Below are positions 1 through 6,720 of a stretch of DNA of 31,406 nucleotides, in pieces (within the stretch, counting starts at the first letter, position 1; every line of letters starts with the position of its first letter). Made by a program: the position numbers and the translations under genes. The notes beneath the pieces were generated by a model that saw nothing but the letters and a program-made list of their open reading frames with translations, was not told the DNA's origin and did no database searches. The stretch is from a virus, in IMG/VR virus record IMGVR_UViG_3300035698_007375, positions 1 to 31,406 of that record. One strand, written 5' to 3'.

Positions 1-555
1 AGGGATGTCTTTCATAGTCAGGTAAGGAGTAACCATCCTGAATAGACCCTTCAGAGCTTTTGCTCTACTCATGTCTGCTACTGATTTTTCATTCTTTGCA
101 TCTTCGAGTTCTTTCTTGGATGCGAGGTTACCAATAGAATCAATAACAACAATGACCTTTTCAGATCTGTCTAATTGCTCGAGCTGATTGACCAAATCAA
201 ATTTAAGTTCTTCAACATCAGCAATTGGTGTATGAATTACTCTCGATGGATCAATTCCCATACTTTCAAAGTAACTGCCTGGTGAGCCAAACTCGGAATC
301 ATAAAACAGTAGGGCTGCATCGGGATTTTCTTTGAGATAAAATGATGCCAAATAGAGAGCAAACATTGTCTTAAAGTGCTTAGAAGGTCCGGCAAAAACC
401 TTGAGACCTGAAGTCAGACCGCCTTTGATATTTCCAGACAATGCTACGTTGATCATAGGCACATCAGTAGAAACAGTCATTCGGTTCTTAAAAATCTTAG
501 ATTCGGATAGAACATCTGTATAAGAAGAACGTGAATTCTTCTTGAGTTTATTCAT
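1..555 (-). CDS. uvsX: UvsX RecA-like recombinase (N-terminal part, cut by window edge)
   Basis: Translating the minus strand from the ATG at 555 gives 185 codons running off the left edge. They read like T4 UvsX: an IALSG-type strand (INVALSGNIKGGLTSG), a Walker A loop of the UvsX type (AGPSKHFKT), LFYDSEFG, and the Walker B region with IDSIGNLASKKE and KSVADMSRAKALKGLFR. UvsX coats ssDNA and performs strand exchange in phage recombination and recombination-dependent replication, assisted by UvsY (encoded at 19402-19845). The start is supported by homology and by a 4-base ATGA overlap with the upstream deaminase gene, which suggests translational coupling. The C-terminal half is outside the window. 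Confidence 0.96.
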   Translation of the reverse strand, partial: MNKLKKNSRSSYTDVLSESKIFKNRMTVSTDVPMINVALSGNIKGGLTSGLKVFAGPSKHFKTMFALYLASFYLKENPDAALLFYDSEFGSPGSYFESMGIDPSRVIHTPIADVEELKFDLVNQLEQLDRSEKVIVVIDSIGNLASKKELEDAKNEKSVADMSRAKALKGLFRMVTPYLTMKDIP

Positions 556-1034
556 AATGGACATATAAGTCCTTCCTGAGTTTTGTAGACTCTAACACCT
601 GCCTCTTTAAGAAGACTTAGAGAATCACTTGTGGATTGTAGCCAGCGTGTTGGAATTTCATCGGGAAACCCGTATACAACATTCTTTACACCAGCTTGGA
701 TAATACCCAAACCACAGTTCATGCATGGCGGTAAACCAGAGACATAGATAGTAGAACCATGTAAAGAGATTCCTGAATAAGAGGCGTTGTAAATTACATT
801 CATTTCCGCTTGGACTATGTATTTATACTTTGTCTCACGTAGATAGAGTCTTTCTGTAGAGTCTTCTATATTTCTCGGAAAGCCGTTGTAGCCTGTGGAA
901 AGAATTCTACGATCAGAGTCAACAGCAACAGCTCCAATCTTGGTTGAAGGATCTTTAGACCAAGTTGAGACTAAATTTGCCATCTCAATAAATCTAAAAT
1001 CCCACTTCACTCCGTGGACTGCATTATTAATCAT
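552..1034 (-). CDS. cd: dCMP deaminase-family protein with an altered zinc ligand
   Basis: A 160-residue protein of the cytidine/deoxycytidylate deaminase fold. Visible signatures are an N-terminal DPSTKIGAVAVD strand, NGFPR, the catalytic segment QAEMN around residue 76 and the second zinc motif PPCMNC around residue 101, then IIQAGVKNVVYG. In phages the enzyme converts dCMP to dUMP for dTMP synthesis. The first zinc ligand, normally His (or Cys) in HAE, is Gln here (codon CAA), while the proton-shuttling Glu and the two PCxxC cysteines are kept. Activity is therefore uncertain. It overlaps uvsX by ATGA downstream and the 65-residue gene by 4 bases upstream, so it is part of one transcription unit. 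Confidence 0.88.
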   Translation of the reverse strand: MINNAVHGVKWDFRFIEMANLVSTWSKDPSTKIGAVAVDSDRRILSTGYNGFPRNIEDSTERLYLRETKYKYIVQAEMNVIYNASYSGISLHGSTIYVSGLPPCMNCGLGIIQAGVKNVVYGFPDEIPTRWLQSTSDSLSLLKEAGVRVYKTQEGLICPL

Positions 1035-1228
1035 TTAATTAAACCTACCTTTTCTAATTTAGAATACATTTCATGGCCCATCAATGTCACGTTATCTGAA
1101 ATGTTTCTGTAAAGTGATTGATCACAAATAAGAAAATAATTTCCACTGTATATGTGTAAGCAAAAAGAAGGCTCAAGAATCACTACCTCAAGCTCCTTAT
1201 AGAATTTACCCGTCCTTGTTTGCTTCAT
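1031..1228 (-). CDS. Hypothetical 65-residue protein
   Basis: A small ORF whose stop overlaps the deaminase start by 4 bases (ATGA), as its neighbours do. A modest ribosome-binding sequence (AAGGGTAC) precedes the ATG. No motif is recognised and there is no signal peptide or clear membrane helix. The central part is hydrophobic with two cysteines (FCLHIYSGNYFLICD), as in a small beta-rich domain. Its place between the 56-residue gene and the deaminase, with coupled overlaps, is the main argument that it is translated. Confidence 0.6.
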   Translation of the reverse strand: MKQTRTGKFYKELEVVILEPSFCLHIYSGNYFLICDQSLYRNISDNVTLMGHEMYSKLEKVGLIK

Positions 1229-1237
1229 CTTGTACCC

Positions 1238-1408
1238 TTAATGGAGAGCCGGCCGGAGAGCATCCCAGCCAGCCTGGCATGTGAAAATATTGCCTTCTTG
1301 GTCAATGTGGAATTCTTTTGAGCCCATATAGTGGAAATCATTATCGAAGACAAAGTAGCCGCCGGGTTCCACAACCGTAACAGTTCCGTCGAGAAAATCA
1401 TAAGTCAT
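1238..1408 (-). CDS. Hypothetical 56-residue protein
   Basis: A short ORF read directly from the minus strand. Its ATG (1408-1406) overlaps the stop of the upstream primase-like gene as TAATG and follows a good ribosome-binding sequence (AAAGGTG). The product begins MTYDFLDGTVTVVEPGGYFV and contains HIDQEGNIFTCQAGWDALRPALH; it looks like a small all-beta domain. No family is recognised. It fills what would otherwise be a 180-base gap, and its base composition matches that of coding neighbours. Confidence 0.6.
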   Translation of the reverse strand: MTYDFLDGTVTVVEPGGYFVFDNDFHYMGSKEFHIDQEGNIFTCQAGWDALRPALH

Positions 1409-2340
1409 TATATCACCTTTGTTCTGTAAACATATTCTAGAGCACGATCAGCCTCTGTTTCCAGAGGTCTTTTGGAATACCACCCGCCTGTGCTTCTGTC
1501 AAACTCTCGGACAAGAGAAGCAATTTCAATGTGAGTGATGGGATATTTATCAGCAAGAGCAGAGCCTGCTATGGCAACCATTATCTGGTAAAGTTTATAG
1601 TACCATCCGCTTTCGCTTATAGTCATATATTCTTTAGCCAATTGCTTGGGCCAGTAAGGACATTCTCGGTAGGTTAACCAGACCGGAGAAACATTAGTCA
1701 TTTGAGCTTTACGATGCTCGAGAATCTGTTTCTGCATTTCTGGGGAAAGTCTATCCATGAATGTAGAACCAGTTCGCTCGGTATACTCATACTTATTCAT
1801 AAGCTCCTGGGCATCAATAAAGGTTCCCTCGGTCTGCTTATAAAAGAAGTTACAAGCTCCAGCATAAGTGCCTGGAGTATAATACATTCTAGAATAGTCT
1901 TTGCATTGCTTATCAGCAAATTCACCCAAGCTGTTGAGAGCAAACCAGAAGTGTCTGATCTTGTCAGCAGGAATGTATTCTTTAAGAGGAAATACAACTC
2001 GAAACTTTGCTTTTTCCTTAGTAGAGCTGGCAGTATTATAGATCACATACTGCCAGCCGGGGTATTTTGCATCAATTAAGGCTGTTACACCATCTGGGCT
2101 ACATTTAACATCATCAACATCAAGAGCTGCCCAACCTGCCCAAGATATAACAGATTTGTTGGATCTGGTTTGATTAGGTTGATAGACCGCTGGAGAAATG
2201 AGTTTTGCATCTTTTTTACCCTTTAGTTTGATTTTTGATAATTTTTGCAGAAATTCAGTATAGCTTTCCCAAGAAGGAAATTGGTACTTCTTTCCCGTCT
2301 TGTTATCATAGATATTATTGAAAGCCGTAAGCTCAATCAT
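1408..2340 (-). CDS. Probable primase-polymerase-like (AEP/RepA-type) protein
   Basis: A 310-residue protein. The start at 2340 is preferred over longer readings because those overlap the upstream gene in another frame, and because TGA and ATG are separated by only 4 bases. Residues 66-170 look like the archaeo-eukaryotic primase fold of plasmid/phage replication proteins: ALDVDD (72-77) as the acidic metal motif, then YNTASSTKEKAKFRVVFPL (101-119), and DYSRMYYTPG (148-157) in the usual position of the 'SR-x-YxPG' motif. Residues 245-305 (GWYYKLYQIMVAIAG, EFDRSTGGWYSKRP) resemble the helical PriCT-type tail found after such domains. Expected role is priming or initiation of DNA synthesis. The assignment rests on motif pattern only; a non-catalytic replication protein is the alternative. 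Confidence 0.6.
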   Translation of the reverse strand: MIELTAFNNIYDNKTGKKYQFPSWESYTEFLQKLSKIKLKGKKDAKLISPAVYQPNQTRSNKSVISWAGWAALDVDDVKCSPDGVTALIDAKYPGWQYVIYNTASSTKEKAKFRVVFPLKEYIPADKIRHFWFALNSLGEFADKQCKDYSRMYYTPGTYAGACNFFYKQTEGTFIDAQELMNKYEYTERTGSTFMDRLSPEMQKQILEHRKAQMTNVSPVWLTYRECPYWPKQLAKEYMTISESGWYYKLYQIMVAIAGSALADKYPITHIEIASLVREFDRSTGGWYSKRPLETEADRALEYVYRTKVI

Positions 2341-2344
2341 GATA

Positions 2345-2698
2345 TCAGCCGAAGACACGGCCGTAAGCATTACATTCTGTATTAAATACTGCCATGATTT
2401 CTTCAGCAACACTTTCAGCTTCATCCATTTCAGCTTCAGTGATAAATGCCAAATTGTAGAAATCATCTGCAGAGATTTTGCACCGGGCCGTGCCGCCGAA
2501 TATTGTATCATAGCGGCCGTAGAGACCAAAGTCACCGGCGAATTCAACCTGGATAAAAGAGCCCATGGGAATTATAGGGCCGGTGCCGTCAGAATTATAG
2601 ATGTTCATGATATCAGCACCTGTGATAAGAAAGGTCTTTTCAGCATCATTTGATTTGATGGCTGTGATTTTATTAAAGTGTGCAAAAGCATTCAACAT
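2345..2698 (-). CDS. Hypothetical 117-residue protein
   Basis: The ORF can be opened at 2713, but the predicted promoter -10 at 2733-2728 would leave that ATG about 8 bases from the transcript start with no ribosome-binding site. The ATG at 2698 follows AAAGAGAA and is preferred (product begins MLNAFAHFNKITAIK). The protein has a beta-rich first half (FLITGADIMNIYNSDGTGP) and an acidic helical stretch EAEMDEAESVAEEIMAVF. No family is recognised. It is the first gene of a unit leading into the primase-like gene, separated from it by 4 bases. Confidence 0.6.
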   Translation of the reverse strand: MLNAFAHFNKITAIKSNDAEKTFLITGADIMNIYNSDGTGPIIPMGSFIQVEFAGDFGLYGRYDTIFGGTARCKISADDFYNLAFITEAEMDEAESVAEEIMAVFNTECNAYGRVFG

Positions 2699-2727
2699 AA
2701 TATTCTCTTTCATTTCATGTGAGTTGG

Positions 2728-2756
2728 ACTATACCATAAAACAGGCCCGATGTAAA
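2728..2756 (-). promoter_or_regulatory. Sigma70-like promoter (TTTACA-17-TATAGT)
   Basis: On the minus strand a TTTACA box at 2756-2751 and TATAGT at 2733-2728 are 17 bases apart, in the short gap between two genes. The -35 is embedded in AGGGTTTACAT, shared almost exactly with the site at 3212-3240. Expected transcription start is near 2721. Confidence 0.7.
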
Positions 2757-2758
2757 CC

Positions 2759-3136
2759 CTAAGCATCGGCCGTGGCAGAATGCTTAAGAAGATCAAATAC
2801 ATGTATGCGCTGTGTATTAGTCAGACCGTGAATTGCCTTTTTAGCAATGTCTCTATCATTCGGCACTCTCTTTAAGCTGTAAGCAACAACTTTTTGATAT
2901 CTGGGCGAGTGAGTAAAACACCCAGCAATTCCGCGCGAAGAATAAGACAGACCGACTAAGTTGTCCAACAAGATTACTCTGGATTCTTCAGCATCAGGCG
3001 GCCCGCTATCTTTCCACCAAGAGGGTTCATTCATAACCCAAGGGTCATAAAGAATATCTTCTTTTGCTGATTCTGCATCAGCCTGATCAATCAGGAACAG
3101 CATATAAGCAAGACCTGAGTTTGGTGTCTGGCTCAT
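2759..3136 (-). CDS. Hypothetical 125-residue protein
   Basis: The product begins MSQTPNSGLAYMLFLIDQ. Its ATG overlaps the stop of a 17-residue leader ORF as ATGA. The N-terminal half is acidic (DQADAESAKEDILYD), the middle reads ILLDNLVGLSYSSRGIAGCF, and the C-terminal 45 residues are basic and helical (KRVPNDRDIAKKAIHGL). No family is recognised. It sits between two near-identical promoters, so it probably forms a small early unit of its own. Translation is likely coupled to the leader ORF, which has the better ribosome-binding site. Confidence 0.6.
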   Translation of the reverse strand: MSQTPNSGLAYMLFLIDQADAESAKEDILYDPWVMNEPSWWKDSGPPDAEESRVILLDNLVGLSYSSRGIAGCFTHSPRYQKVVAYSLKRVPNDRDIAKKAIHGLTNTQRIHVFDLLKHSATADA

Positions 3137-3186
3137 GTTTTTGCCTGTTCTGTGATCACAGACTCAGATGTTTTACTATTTTTCAT
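3133..3186 (-). CDS. 17-residue leader ORF ahead of the 125-residue gene
   Basis: An ATG at 3186 follows a strong ribosome-binding sequence GGAGAA and opens an 18-codon ORF (MKNSKTSESVITEQAKT). Its TGA overlaps the next ATG as ATGA. It is the first ORF downstream of the promoter at 3212-3240. It may be a coupling leader or a small early protein; the sequence does not decide. Confidence 0.45.
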   Translation of the reverse strand: MKNSKTSESVITEQAKT

Positions 3187-3397
3187 TATGTTCTCCATAT
3201 TTCATGTGCCTACTATACACTATGCCAGGGCTTATGTAAACCCTAGTTGCGTCATTATCTGTGTTAGCCTTGCTCCGGTAAAAGTCAGAATGATTTAGAA
3301 AAGGCTTATGCATATGCTCAGTTCTAAAGTGCGGCCTGATACTTTCTAGCTGATCCTGAGCTCTTTGGATATCTTCATCGTCTGACCAAATGTCCAT
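3176..3397 (-). CDS. Hypothetical 73-residue protein
   Basis: The ATG at 3397 overlaps the upstream stop as TAATG, consistent with coupled translation. The N-terminus is acidic and helical (MDIWSDDEDIQRAQDQLESI) and the rest is His- and Lys-containing without a recognised motif. Its last 20 codons contain the promoter at 3212-3240 and overlap the first bases of the leader ORF. The C-terminal part may therefore be under regulatory rather than protein constraint. A real but unassigned gene is the most likely reading. Confidence 0.5.
   Translation of the reverse strand: MDIWSDDEDIQRAQDQLESIRPHFRTEHMHKPFLNHSDFYRSKANTDNDATRVYISPGIVYSRHMKYGEHNEK
3212..3240 (-). promoter_or_regulatory. Sigma70-like promoter (TTTACA-17-TATAGT)
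   Basis: TTTACA at 3240-3235 and TATAGT at 3217-3212 with a 17-base spacer, inside AGGGTTTACAT. It lies within the 3' end of the 73-residue ORF, about 20 bases upstream of the leader ORF's ribosome-binding site. Same architecture as the site at 2728-2756. Confidence 0.72.
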
Positions 3398-3720
3398 TAA
3401 CTAATTGCCTTTATCATTTGTTTCAGTCTTTGCTTGCTAATTCTAACATCCATGAAAGTTCCATCAGCTTGTTTGATTTCAAGTCTTAAAGTATGATATT
3501 CTTTAGGGATTACCATAATGCTAAACTCAGAACCTGAGAGGTCGGAAGAACCATCTTCAGCAATAGAATTCGTAGTTGTTTTACTAGACCATTCCTTTTT
3601 ACACTTTCTTATGCCGGGGCCTGCAGACATAACTGCAGCTGGATAATAATCTCCAGCTGAACAGTCACACTCTTTTCTAATGCCACAAGCACAGCCTCCA
3701 CCTTGATCATATTGTGCCAT
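3397..3720 (-). CDS. Hypothetical 107-residue protein with Cys-rich N-terminus
   Basis: The first 20 residues carry a tight cysteine cluster (CACGIRKECDC), followed by a Ser/Thr-rich linker and a C-terminal beta/helix segment (FSIMVIPKEYHTLRLEIK, MDVRISKQRLKQMIKAIS). The cluster could bind a metal, but it matches no zinc-finger family I recognise. The gene follows the nucleotide-sugar dehydrogenase with a one-base stop/start overlap, so it is the last member of the sugar-modification operon. Confidence 0.6.
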   Translation of the reverse strand: MAQYDQGGGCACGIRKECDCSAGDYYPAAVMSAGPGIRKCKKEWSSKTTTNSIAEDGSSDLSGSEFSIMVIPKEYHTLRLEIKQADGTFMDVRISKQRLKQMIKAIS

Positions 3721-4556
3721 TATTTAAACATCACATTTTGTTCCATCTCTCGGGCATCGAGATCCAGATCTTTTCTATAATTTACATTGATTCTATGCAC
3801 TTCATCAAGTAGGGAGAAGTCACCTGTTGCTTTAATTGCTGACACATCCTTTGGAAAGCATGCCCCACCATACCCAGGCTTACCATCAAATCCAGGGACT
3901 CTGGTATGACTTGGACCAATTCTTGTGTCTGCAGAAATAGCATTCAGAACAGCATTAGGTTTAAAACCGTTCTTGGAAATTTCGGCTGCGAGTTGGTTAA
4001 AGAAGATAATCTTTGTGGCAAGAAAAGAATTAATGCCATACTTTACCCAGGCAGCTTCCATCATACTCATAGGATAAACTATACAGTCATTACAGATTGA
4101 ATATATTGTATACAGCTCAACAGTCCAATCAAAAAGATCCATACTGTTAGTACCAATGATATGAAAAGGCGGATTAACAAAATCATCCTTTGCAGCTCGT
4201 TCAGTTAGGAATTCAGGGTTATAGCAGAGATTGAGACTACTGAATTCATTTTCAAGTTTACCTAATACTTCAGGAGTAACTGTTGACTTAATGATAACCA
4301 GAGGAGAGGAGCCAGATCTAGTCCAATGTTCCCAAACTTGATCTAAAGCACTTCTGATATGCGTAGAATCTACCTCGCCATCTTCGGACATTGGTGTCGG
4401 AACACAGATAAAGACTGCCTCAGGAATCTCACAGTCTTTGTAATTTATCTCACCATATTTTGGATCAATAATAATGTTGTCTGAGTATTGGAAGGCATAA
4501 TCAACTGCCTGTCCAACAAACCCATGACCGATAATAGCAATAGTACCTTTTTTCAT
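3720..4556 (-). CDS. Nucleotide-sugar (UDP-glucose/GDP-mannose) dehydrogenase, short form
   Basis: A 278-residue member of the UDP-glucose 6-dehydrogenase family, which oxidises the C6 hydroxyl of a UDP- or GDP-sugar to a carboxylate with NAD. Seen: Rossmann nucleotide-binding start IAIIGHGFVGQ (7-17), VFICVPTPM (48-56), KSTVTPE (90-96), YNPEFLTERAAKDDF (112-126), the central dimer helix around 168-192 and the catalytic cysteine motif GYGGACFPKD with Cys233. Usual family members are about 390-450 residues; this one stops about 45 residues after the catalytic motif, so the C-terminal sugar-binding domain is missing. The start overlaps the SDR gene by ATGA. With the adjacent epimerase it suggests UDP-glucuronate/galacturonate chemistry, if the short form is active. 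Confidence 0.88.
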   Translation of the reverse strand: MKKGTIAIIGHGFVGQAVDYAFQYSDNIIIDPKYGEINYKDCEIPEAVFICVPTPMSEDGEVDSTHIRSALDQVWEHWTRSGSSPLVIIKSTVTPEVLGKLENEFSSLNLCYNPEFLTERAAKDDFVNPPFHIIGTNSMDLFDWTVELYTIYSICNDCIVYPMSMMEAAWVKYGINSFLATKIIFFNQLAAEISKNGFKPNAVLNAISADTRIGPSHTRVPGFDGKPGYGGACFPKDVSAIKATGDFSLLDEVHRINVNYRKDLDLDAREMEQNVMFK

Positions 4557-5518
4557 GTTTTAACCTCATAATAATATTTGTACCAATCAATGAAATGACC
4601 CACGCCTACATCAATTGGAGTTGTCGGTTTATAACCTAGTTTCTGTAGCTTCGAAGTATCAGACCAAGTCTCAATTGTATCCGCTGGGTGCTTCGGAACA
4701 AATTTCTTCTTGGCTTTAATTCCGAGGTGACCTTCAATACTTTTCACAAAGTCCATCAGCTGAACCTGTTTACCGTATCCGATATTGTAGATCTCTTTTG
4801 TGGTATCATTCTCAGGAGTTTCAACTGTATTCAGAACTAATTTAATACCTTGCACAATGTCAGCAACATAAGTAAAGTCACGAACCATATTTCCAAAGTT
4901 GAATAGCTCGATTTCTTCACCAGCAATGATTTTCTTAGTAAAGTCAAAGAGAGCCATGTCCGGACGGCCCCAAGGACCATAAACTGTAAAGAACCTAAGA
5001 CCTACGGTATGCTTAATAGCACTTGCCAGGAACTGAGACTCATTACAAGCCTTGGTATACCCATAAGGATTTAGCTGATGACCTGTTGGGTCTCTTTCAT
5101 GCCAAGGAAGGGAATTGCCAGCCATTACACAGGAGGTTGATGCAAAGATAACTTTATCAACTCCAACTTTATTACATGCTTCAATCAGATTATGGGTTCC
5201 TACTACATTATTTTCTACATATTCGCCTGGAGCATCCATAGAATGTCGGACACCAGCATATGCAGCAAGGTGGATAACCACATCAGGGTCAATAGATCTG
5301 ACATGATAATGAGTTCCAAAGACATCACGAAGATCTACTTTATGAATAACAATACCTTCATTCTCAAGAAGTCTCTTTTCTCTTTCTCGCTTCAAGGCTG
5401 GGTCATAGTAATCATTAAAATTATCCAAGCCTACCACACTATAGCCGGCATGGTGAAGCTGAGTAGCTAGATGTGAGCCGATGAAGCCAGCACATCCGGT
5501 TATTAATACTTTTGTCAT
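4553..5518 (-). CDS. NAD-dependent epimerase/dehydratase, UDP-glucuronate 4-epimerase-like
   Basis: A 321-residue extended SDR. The start at 5518 is chosen because the preceding stop overlaps it as ATGA; the in-frame ATG four codons upstream lies inside the previous gene. Seen: VLITGCAGFIGSHLA (4-18, NAD-binding), LDNFNDYYDP, HLAAYAGVRHS (a hallmark of UDP-glucuronate epimerases), STSC, catalytic Tyr152-x-x-x-Lys156 in NPYGYTK, then RFFTVYGPWGRPDMA. The reaction expected from the family is interconversion of UDP-GlcA and UDP-GalA in the cytoplasm. Its partner dehydrogenase, which would make the substrate, is next in the operon. dTDP- or other UDP-hexose specificity cannot be excluded. Confidence 0.9.
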   Translation of the reverse strand: MTKVLITGCAGFIGSHLATQLHHAGYSVVGLDNFNDYYDPALKREREKRLLENEGIVIHKVDLRDVFGTHYHVRSIDPDVVIHLAAYAGVRHSMDAPGEYVENNVVGTHNLIEACNKVGVDKVIFASTSCVMAGNSLPWHERDPTGHQLNPYGYTKACNESQFLASAIKHTVGLRFFTVYGPWGRPDMALFDFTKKIIAGEEIELFNFGNMVRDFTYVADIVQGIKLVLNTVETPENDTTKEIYNIGYGKQVQLMDFVKSIEGHLGIKAKKKFVPKHPADTIETWSDTSKLQKLGYKPTTPIDVGVGHFIDWYKYYYEVKT

Positions 5519-5796
5519 TGATCCATCCATCTTAATAGAGTGTTACGGAAGCGGTCTCTGGAGGGAAACCAAATTGACTTAGTTTTCTCACTAAGATTTT
5601 GCTCAATCAGTTTGGCAAACTCAAGATAATGCTCTTCTTTATCGAATCTGATTGTCAACACCTTAAATGGATGCTCGTCTTCTTGTATAAACTCAGGCAT
5701 TCCGTCCCAATCATAAGGTGTTTTCTGTTCTTCAATACCAGCGCGCATAAAAAGATTGCCTGATACATCATCAATATTATTCTTGTTCGTCGCCAT
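5515..5796 (-). CDS. Conserved phage small protein, 93 residues
   Basis: Acidic-to-neutral small protein with the run DWDGMPEFIQ, then FKVLTIRFDKEEHYLEFAKL and KTKSIWFPSRDRF. From memory, the 'WxGMPEFxQED ... KTxSIWFP' pattern occurs in phage proteins next to ParB-like or DNA-modification genes, but I cannot name a family with certainty. A ribosome-binding sequence AAGGAG precedes the ATG. It overlaps the glycosyltransferase gene upstream and the epimerase gene downstream, which points to a partner role in the same pathway. Confidence 0.7.
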   Translation of the reverse strand: MATNKNNIDDVSGNLFMRAGIEEQKTPYDWDGMPEFIQEDEHPFKVLTIRFDKEEHYLEFAKLIEQNLSEKTKSIWFPSRDRFRNTLLRWMDQ

Positions 5797-6661
5797 CCTC
5801 GTCGGCTCCTTCTTCTAATTCTATTTTCTTCATAACCATTCCATATTCATCAAGTTTCCTTGGAATATTTAGTCCTTTTTTCATGACAGGCTTCTGCAGA
5901 AAGACAGAATAATCAACATTGTGGTGCCACCGTCCCCATTTCTGAGTAATCTCTACCACATCAGGATGTTGAGCTTTTAATGACTCTGCAAATTCTCTTC
6001 GGTTATCAAATGCATCATCATTCTTAGCATAGACTTCCTCAGTATTTCCGCCCTTCATTTGCATTGTGGCAGATTTACCACACAGAAATGCATTGAATAG
6101 AAATGTGCAGTGATTATCTTTCAGGATACGAATACTCAGATCAGTATCCTCATTGTAGCGGCCGCGCCATCTGTGCGTAACTGAGTTATCAAGAAGAATA
6201 CAACTGTAAACTCGAGTATTAGTATAGTAGGGAGGTCGTTTAATTGTAGAAGGACAGAAGAAAAAGTAATTCATTCCAGACATTTTGACATTTTCATATC
6301 GGTCTGTAAAGTCCTCACAGCAACGGAATATAGATGGCGTGATTGCTCGAATTTTCATATTTCGGTTGAGGCGATAGAAGTGCCTGATGTTATCATCGAG
6401 AATCCAGTGCTTCTCATGACCTTCTGAAATAGAGTGTTCCCATACCCAATTCCGAGCAGGAATAGAACCTTGGCCGAGATTGGAGAAAGGTAGAGTTAGG
6501 ATCTTTTTGGGATCAATGACTGCAGCATAATCGTCATATTCTTGCGGCTCAATAACAATTCGATATGGACAGTTCATAGTCTCCAAGGCACGGGCTGTCA
6601 AACGAGACTCTGCTCTGCCCTTGGAGATAATATAGATTGGGTATTTTGGTAGCATTTTCAT
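5777..6661 (-). CDS. TAGT-like glycosyltransferase (GT-A fold)
   Basis: A 294-residue protein. It opens with PIYIISKGRAESRLTARAL (8-26), matching the 'YIPSKGR' start of TET/JBP-associated glycosyltransferases and related phage enzymes. WILDDNIRHFY (86-96) holds a DxD-like nucleotide-sugar/metal site, and RYNEDTDLSIRIL (168-180) is the second conserved acidic motif. The last 15 residues are very acidic. Known relatives are proposed to transfer sugars onto hydroxymethylated DNA bases. Here it sits beside genes for a nucleotide-sugar dehydrogenase and epimerase. A promoter directly precedes it, with the ATG only about 6 bases after the -10; MLPKYP at codon 3 is an alternative start. Acceptor (DNA base or other) is inference. 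Confidence 0.78.
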   Translation of the reverse strand: MKMLPKYPIYIISKGRAESRLTARALETMNCPYRIVIEPQEYDDYAAVIDPKKILTLPFSNLGQGSIPARNWVWEHSISEGHEKHWILDDNIRHFYRLNRNMKIRAITPSIFRCCEDFTDRYENVKMSGMNYFFFCPSTIKRPPYYTNTRVYSCILLDNSVTHRWRGRYNEDTDLSIRILKDNHCTFLFNAFLCGKSATMQMKGGNTEEVYAKNDDAFDNRREFAESLKAQHPDVVEITQKWGRWHHNVDYSVFLQKPVMKKGLNIPRKLDEYGMVMKKIELEEGADEDGDEQE

Positions 6662-6667
6662 CTAACC

Positions 6668-6696
6668 TTTATATCATGGATTAGTACCATTGTAAA
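6668..6696 (-). promoter_or_regulatory. Sigma70-like promoter (TTTACA-17-TATAAA) for the glycosyltransferase unit
   Basis: TTTACA at 6696-6691 and TATAAA at 6673-6668, 17-base spacer, in the 59-base gap between the methyltransferase and glycosyltransferase genes. The start codon lies 6 bases past the -10, so transcript from this site would be leaderless or nearly so. Confidence 0.65.
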
Positions 6697-6720
6697 CTTA
6701 TTTAGTGTGCTAAGATCAAT

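Noticed and set aside
820-827. Exact TATAAATA (minus strand) inside the dCMP deaminase gene
   Set aside because: It encodes conserved-looking codons mid-gene with no gene start nearby; similar in-gene copies occur at 15908-15915, 18130-18137 and 18436-18443, as expected by chance in AT-rich DNA.
1408-2547. Full-length 379-residue reading of the primase-like gene
   Set aside because: The first 69 codons overlap a separate gene in another frame and read as low-complexity shadow; TGA-N4-ATG at 2347-2338 gives a natural start.
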